Assembly: GCA_934636435.1 (NCBI GenBank)
Contig: CAKUAQ010000010.1
Span: 1 to 54,369 of the forward strand
Reading direction: 5' to 3'
DNA length: 54,369 bases
DNA from: an uncultured Eubacteriales bacterium
Lineage (GTDB): Bacteria; Bacillota; Clostridia; Oscillospirales; Acutalibacteraceae
A program made the translations under genes and the position numbers. The notes under the pieces were generated by a model, which saw only the letters and a program-made list of their open reading frames with translations, made no database searches and was not told the origin of the DNA. This document shows, one piece after another, positions 51,303 through 54,369 of this stretch. Position 1 is the stretch's first letter. Every line of letters begins with the position of its first letter.

Positions 51303-52832
51303 TTACCTCGTCTGCCAATATTTCCGATCCAAGCTGCGGTATTGCACCGCCTCGGCGATATGGGGCGTATCGATGACCTCCGCGCCGTCCAGATCGGCGA
51401 TGGTGCGCGCCACCTTCAGCAGCCGGTCATAGGCGCGGGCGGACAGCCCCAGATGCTCAAAGGCTCCCCGCAGCAGCGTGCCGGCGCCATCGGTGAGGGG
51501 GCAGAAATCCCGCAGCCGGCTGGTGGGAATCCGGGCGTTGCTGGTCACGCCGGTGCCGGCAAACCGCTGCCGCTGGATGTCCCGGGCGGCATTCACCCGC
51601 TGCCGGATGGCAGCGGAGGACTCCCCCGGCTGCCGGGACGCCAGCTGGTCGTATTCCACCGGTGGCACCTCAATGTGCAAATCGATGCGGTCCAGCAGGG
51701 GACCGGACACCTTGCCGAGATACCGCTGCACCGCCTGGGGCGAGCAGGTGCAGGGACGGGTGGGATGCCCATAATAGCCGCAGGGGCACGGGTTCATCGC
51801 CGCCACCAGCATAATGGAGCAGGGATAGGACAGAGACGCGCTCACCCGGGAGATGGTCACCCGGCTGTCCTCCAGCGGCTGCCGCAGGCACTCCATGGAG
51901 GTGCGGGAAAACTCCGGCAGCTCGTCCAGAAACAGCACTCCGTTATGCGCCAGCGATACCTCGCCGGGGCGGGGCGTCACCCCACCCCCCGCCAGTCCCT
52001 GAGGGGAGATGTTATGATGTGGCGAGCGAAACGGCCGATGGGTCAGCAGCCCCACGCCGCCGGGCAGCACCCCGGCGATGGAGTGAATTTTCGTACATTC
52101 CAGCGCCTCCTCCCGGGTCATGTCCGGCAGGATGGAGGGCAGCCGTTTCGCCAGCATGCTCTTGCCGGAGCCGGGCGGACCGATGAGCAAAATATTATGG
52201 GAGCCGGCAGCGGCAATCTCCATGGCGCGGCGGGCAGTCTCCTGCCCCATCACATCGGCAAAATCCGCCTGCAGCGGCAGCGCCCCCATCTCCGGATCGG
52301 CAGGCTGCAGCGGTGCGAGAGGGGTCACTCCGGTGAGATGCTCCAAAAGCCCCGCCACCGTCTCCACCGGATACACCTCCAGCCCATCCACCACCGAGGC
52401 CTCCGCGCCGTTTTCGGCAGGCACATACACCCGGTGCATCCCGGCATCCCGGGCGGCGATCACCATCGGCAGCACACCACGCACCGGGCGCACCAAGCCC
52501 TGCAGCGACAGCTCGCCGAGAAACGCCGAGCCCTCCAGCTCCGTCCGGAGCTGTCCGCTGGCGGTCAGCAGCGCCAGCAGCAGCGGCAGGTCGTAGACCG
52601 AGCCCTCTTTTTTGACATCGGCCGGTGCCAGATTGACGGTGATGCGGCTGACCGGATAGGTGAATCCGGCGTTTTTCATCGCCGCCCGCACCCGATCCCG
52701 GGATTCCCGTACCGCCGCATCCGGCAGCCCCACCACATCGAAGCCGGGCAGCCCCTGGGACAGATCCGCCTCCACATCCACCATAAAGCCGTCGATGCCC
52801 CGCAGACCCATACTTTTCAAGCTGGCAAACAC
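51303..52832 (-). CDS. YifB/ComM-family AAA+ ATPase (Mg chelatase-like)
   Basis: Encodes 509 residues. The N-terminal Lon-protease-like fold (VEADLSQGLPGFDVVGLPDA, then ITVNLAPADVKKEGSVYDLP) precedes an AAA+ domain with Walker A LLIGPPGSGKSMLAKRLPS and Walker B GVLFLDELPEF. A Cys-rich insert (AAMNPCPCGYYGHP, then RPCTCSP) probably binds zinc. In naturally transformable bacteria ComM is a branch-migration helicase that aids recombination; in Clostridia the role is inferred. The start is GTG 52832 behind AAAGGA. It is the first gene of yifB-uvrC-aroK. Confidence 0.93.
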   Translation of the reverse strand: MFASLKSMGLRGIDGFMVDVEADLSQGLPGFDVVGLPDAAVRESRDRVRAAMKNAGFTYPVSRITVNLAPADVKKEGSVYDLPLLLALLTASGQLRTELEGSAFLGELSLQGLVRPVRGVLPMVIAARDAGMHRVYVPAENGAEASVVDGLEVYPVETVAGLLEHLTGVTPLAPLQPADPEMGALPLQADFADVMGQETARRAMEIAAAGSHNILLIGPPGSGKSMLAKRLPSILPDMTREEALECTKIHSIAGVLPGGVGLLTHRPFRSPHHNISPQGLAGGGVTPRPGEVSLAHNGVLFLDELPEFSRTSMECLRQPLEDSRVTISRVSASLSYPCSIMLVAAMNPCPCGYYGHPTRPCTCSPQAVQRYLGKVSGPLLDRIDLHIEVPPVEYDQLASRQPGESSAAIRQRVNAARDIQRQRFAGTGVTSNARIPTSRLRDFCPLTDGAGTLLRGAFEHLGLSARAYDRLLKVARTIADLDGAEVIDTPHIAEAVQYRSLDRKYWQTR

Positions 52833-52871
52833 GCTGTTTTCAGTCCTTTCTTACGGAATTGTACCGGTTTC

Positions 52872-54369
52872 TTATTCCGAACGGTGGTTCAGTCGACGGA
52901 TGAGCTTCGTCAGCTCCATCACCGGGAACGGCGCCAACGATAATCCGGCCACCAGCCCCCAGGCCCGACCGCTCATCGCCGTCACCGAAAAGACACTCTG
53001 CACCCCGGGAATGAGCAGCACCGCCAGCATCAGCAGCAGCGACACGGCGAATGCGCACAGCATCCGACGGTTGGTGCCGAAACCCACCCGAAACAGCGAA
53101 TGCCCGGAACGCATATTGAAGGCATGAACCAGCTGGGAGAAGGACAGTACGGCAAAGGCCATGGTCTCGCCCAGCGGCACACTGCCCCACACCCGGGAGC
53201 CGACGAAATAGGCGATCAGCGTGATGAGGGCGAACATCCCGCCCTGCAAGGCCGTCGCCACCCACCCACGGCGGGACAAAAGCGGCGCGTCCGGGTCACG
53301 GGGCGACCGCTCCATCACATCCGGCTCCACCGGCTCCAGCCCCAGCGCCAGCGCCGGCAGGCTGTCGGTGATCAGATTCAGCCACAGCAGCTGGATGGGC
53401 AGCAGCGGGCTCTCCCGCCACAGGAGCATGGCTACGAATACGGTGGCAATCTCTCCCAGATTACAGGACAGCAGGAACCGCACCGCCTTGCGGATATTGT
53501 CGTAGATTCCCCGTCCCTCCCGCACGGCGGCGACGATGGTGGAGAAATTGTCGTCCATGAGGGTCATGTCGGCGGCACCCTTGGCCACATCCGTGCCGGT
53601 GATGCCCATGGCGCAGCCGATGTCCGCCGCCTTCAGCGCCGGAGCATCATTGATGCCGTCGCCGGTCATGGCCACCACCCTGCCCCGGCTCTGCCACGCC
53701 TTGACGATGCGGATCTTATCCGCCGGGGTCACCCGGGCATATACCCGATAGCGCTCGATATTCTCCTCCAGCTCCTCCTCCGGCAGCGCCGCCAGCTGCG
53801 CACCGGTGAGGGCTTTTTCCCCCTCATGGAGAATCCCCAGCTCCCGGGCGATGGCAGCGGCGGTCACCACGTTATCGCCGGTGATCATCACCGTGCGGAT
53901 ACCGGCGGTGTCGCACTGCTCCACCGCCTGCCGCACCTCCGGACGGGGCGGGTCAATGAGCCCCACCAGCCCCGCCAGCGTCAGGTCGCGCTCCAGCTCC
54001 TCCGGCACAAACTCCGCCGGGGGCGTATCCAGCAGCTTATAGGCGATCGCCAGCACCCGCAGGGCATTCCCGGCCATTTCCTCATTGGCGGAGGCGGCCT
54101 GCTGTATATGTCCCCGCACGCACAGAGGGAACAGAAGCTCCGGCGCTCCCTTGACGATCACCAGCGTCTGCTCCCCGGCCCGGTGGACGGTGGTCATTCG
54201 CTTGCGCTCCGAGTCAAAGGGAAGCTCCCCCAGCAGGGGCATATCCCGCAGCAGCTCGTCCTTTTTCACACCGTGCTGCTCCAGCCAGACAAGGATCGCC
54301 GTCTCGGTGGGATCGCCGATCTCCACCGTCCGCTCCCCCTGCCAGGTCACCACCGCATCGGTGCATAAT
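52872..54369 (-). CDS. Calcium-transporting P-type ATPase (partial, 5' end off the window)
   Basis: The frame continues through the right edge (LCTDAVVTWQ, then GERTVEIGDPTE), so the first half, including the phosphorylation site DKTGT and membrane helices 1-4, is not visible. Seen are FDSERKRMTTVHR and LVIVKGAPELL (nucleotide binding), RTVMITGDNVVTAAAIAREL, and VAMTGDGINDAPALKAADIG in the P domain. PIQLLWLNLITDSLPALALG in the membrane region and the C-terminal helices 5-10 follow. The LWLNLITDSLPA helix is that of PII-type Ca2+ pumps. It is 40 bases upstream of yifB on the same strand. Confidence 0.93.
   Translation of the reverse strand, partial: LCTDAVVTWQGERTVEIGDPTETAILVWLEQHGVKKDELLRDMPLLGELPFDSERKRMTTVHRAGEQTLVIVKGAPELLFPLCVRGHIQQAASANEEMAGNALRVLAIAYKLLDTPPAEFVPEELERDLTLAGLVGLIDPPRPEVRQAVEQCDTAGIRTVMITGDNVVTAAAIARELGILHEGEKALTGAQLAALPEEELEENIERYRVYARVTPADKIRIVKAWQSRGRVVAMTGDGINDAPALKAADIGCAMGITGTDVAKGAADMTLMDDNFSTIVAAVREGRGIYDNIRKAVRFLLSCNLGEIATVFVAMLLWRESPLLPIQLLWLNLITDSLPALALGLEPVEPDVMERSPRDPDAPLLSRRGWVATALQGGMFALITLIAYFVGSRVWGSVPLGETMAFAVLSFSQLVHAFNMRSGHSLFRVGFGTNRRMLCAFAVSLLLMLAVLLIPGVQSVFSVTAMSGRAWGLVAGLSLAPFPVMELTKLIRRLNHRSE

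Overview
The window is about 54 kb of GC-rich chromosome from an anaerobic member of the Bacillota, most likely class Clostridia and probably the Oscillospiraceae/Ruminococcaceae side. The grounds are a type III glutamine synthetase (GlnN), a GlgC/GlgD pair, a flavodiiron protein, an asparagine T-box, a CIRCE element, meso-diaminopimelate dehydrogenase, a cohesin-like secreted protein and several small Clostridia families (DUF3169, DUF6440, DUF6897). I saw no rRNA, tRNA, CRISPR array or intact mobile element.

Layout. 1-1.3 kb: 3' end of an unknown gene, a lipoprotein and an interrupted frame. 1.6-6.7 kb (minus): a tightly packed five-gene unit behind one sigma-A-like promoter, encoding a PIN-like nuclease, DAP dehydrogenase, a MATE exporter, a small lipoprotein and a TIR domain fused to a SAM-dependent methyltransferase. 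6.7-11.4 kb: an anchored C39-like peptidase, ftsZ, and htpG under a CIRCE operator. 11.5-17.6 kb (plus): a nitrogen block of glnN with an attenuator-like leader, an ammonium transporter fused to a complete PII domain, and asnB behind a T-box whose specifier reads AAC (Asn). 17.6-21 kb (minus): a second MATE exporter, a DUF3267 membrane zincin and a flavodiiron protein. 21.3-24.6 kb: galK-galT with a divergent AraC regulator. 24.8-27.9 kb: a DUF4173-like membrane protein and a secreted cohesin-domain protein with a long leader. 28.2-31.5 kb: hexuronate catabolism (uxaC, a LacI regulator, and divergent eda). 31.6-33.3 kb: an autoregulated XRE/DUF3169 cassette plus two small conserved genes. 33.3-35.7 kb: a decayed AraC gene, an alkylation-repair pair (AlkA-like glycosylase and Ogt) and a truncated HD hydrolase next to an IS200/IS605-like hairpin. 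35.8-37.6 kb: RNase Y with a hairpin-rich leader. 37.7-43.6 kb (minus): the glycogen operon glgB-glgC-glgD-glgA. 43.9-46.4 kb: polA. 46.6-48.1 kb: a small conserved gene, a 52-residue gene and two 5'-truncated genes meeting head to head at a probable deletion scar. 48.2-54.4 kb (minus): amidase, shikimate kinase, uvrC, yifB/comM-like and the C-terminal part of a calcium-type P-ATPase that runs off the right edge.

Themes. Nitrogen assimilation (GlnN, Amt-PII, AsnB) and carbon storage (Glg) are each grouped. Many units carry readable cis-regulation: CIRCE, T-box, LacI-type palindrome, XRE operator array, and hairpins that occlude or abut start codons. The strongest candidates for undescribed biology are the TIR-methyltransferase fusion and its five-gene unit, the glnN leader switch, and the amidase whose ribosome binding site lies in the arm of a terminator hairpin. 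All functional statements come from reading motifs by eye; no database search was run.
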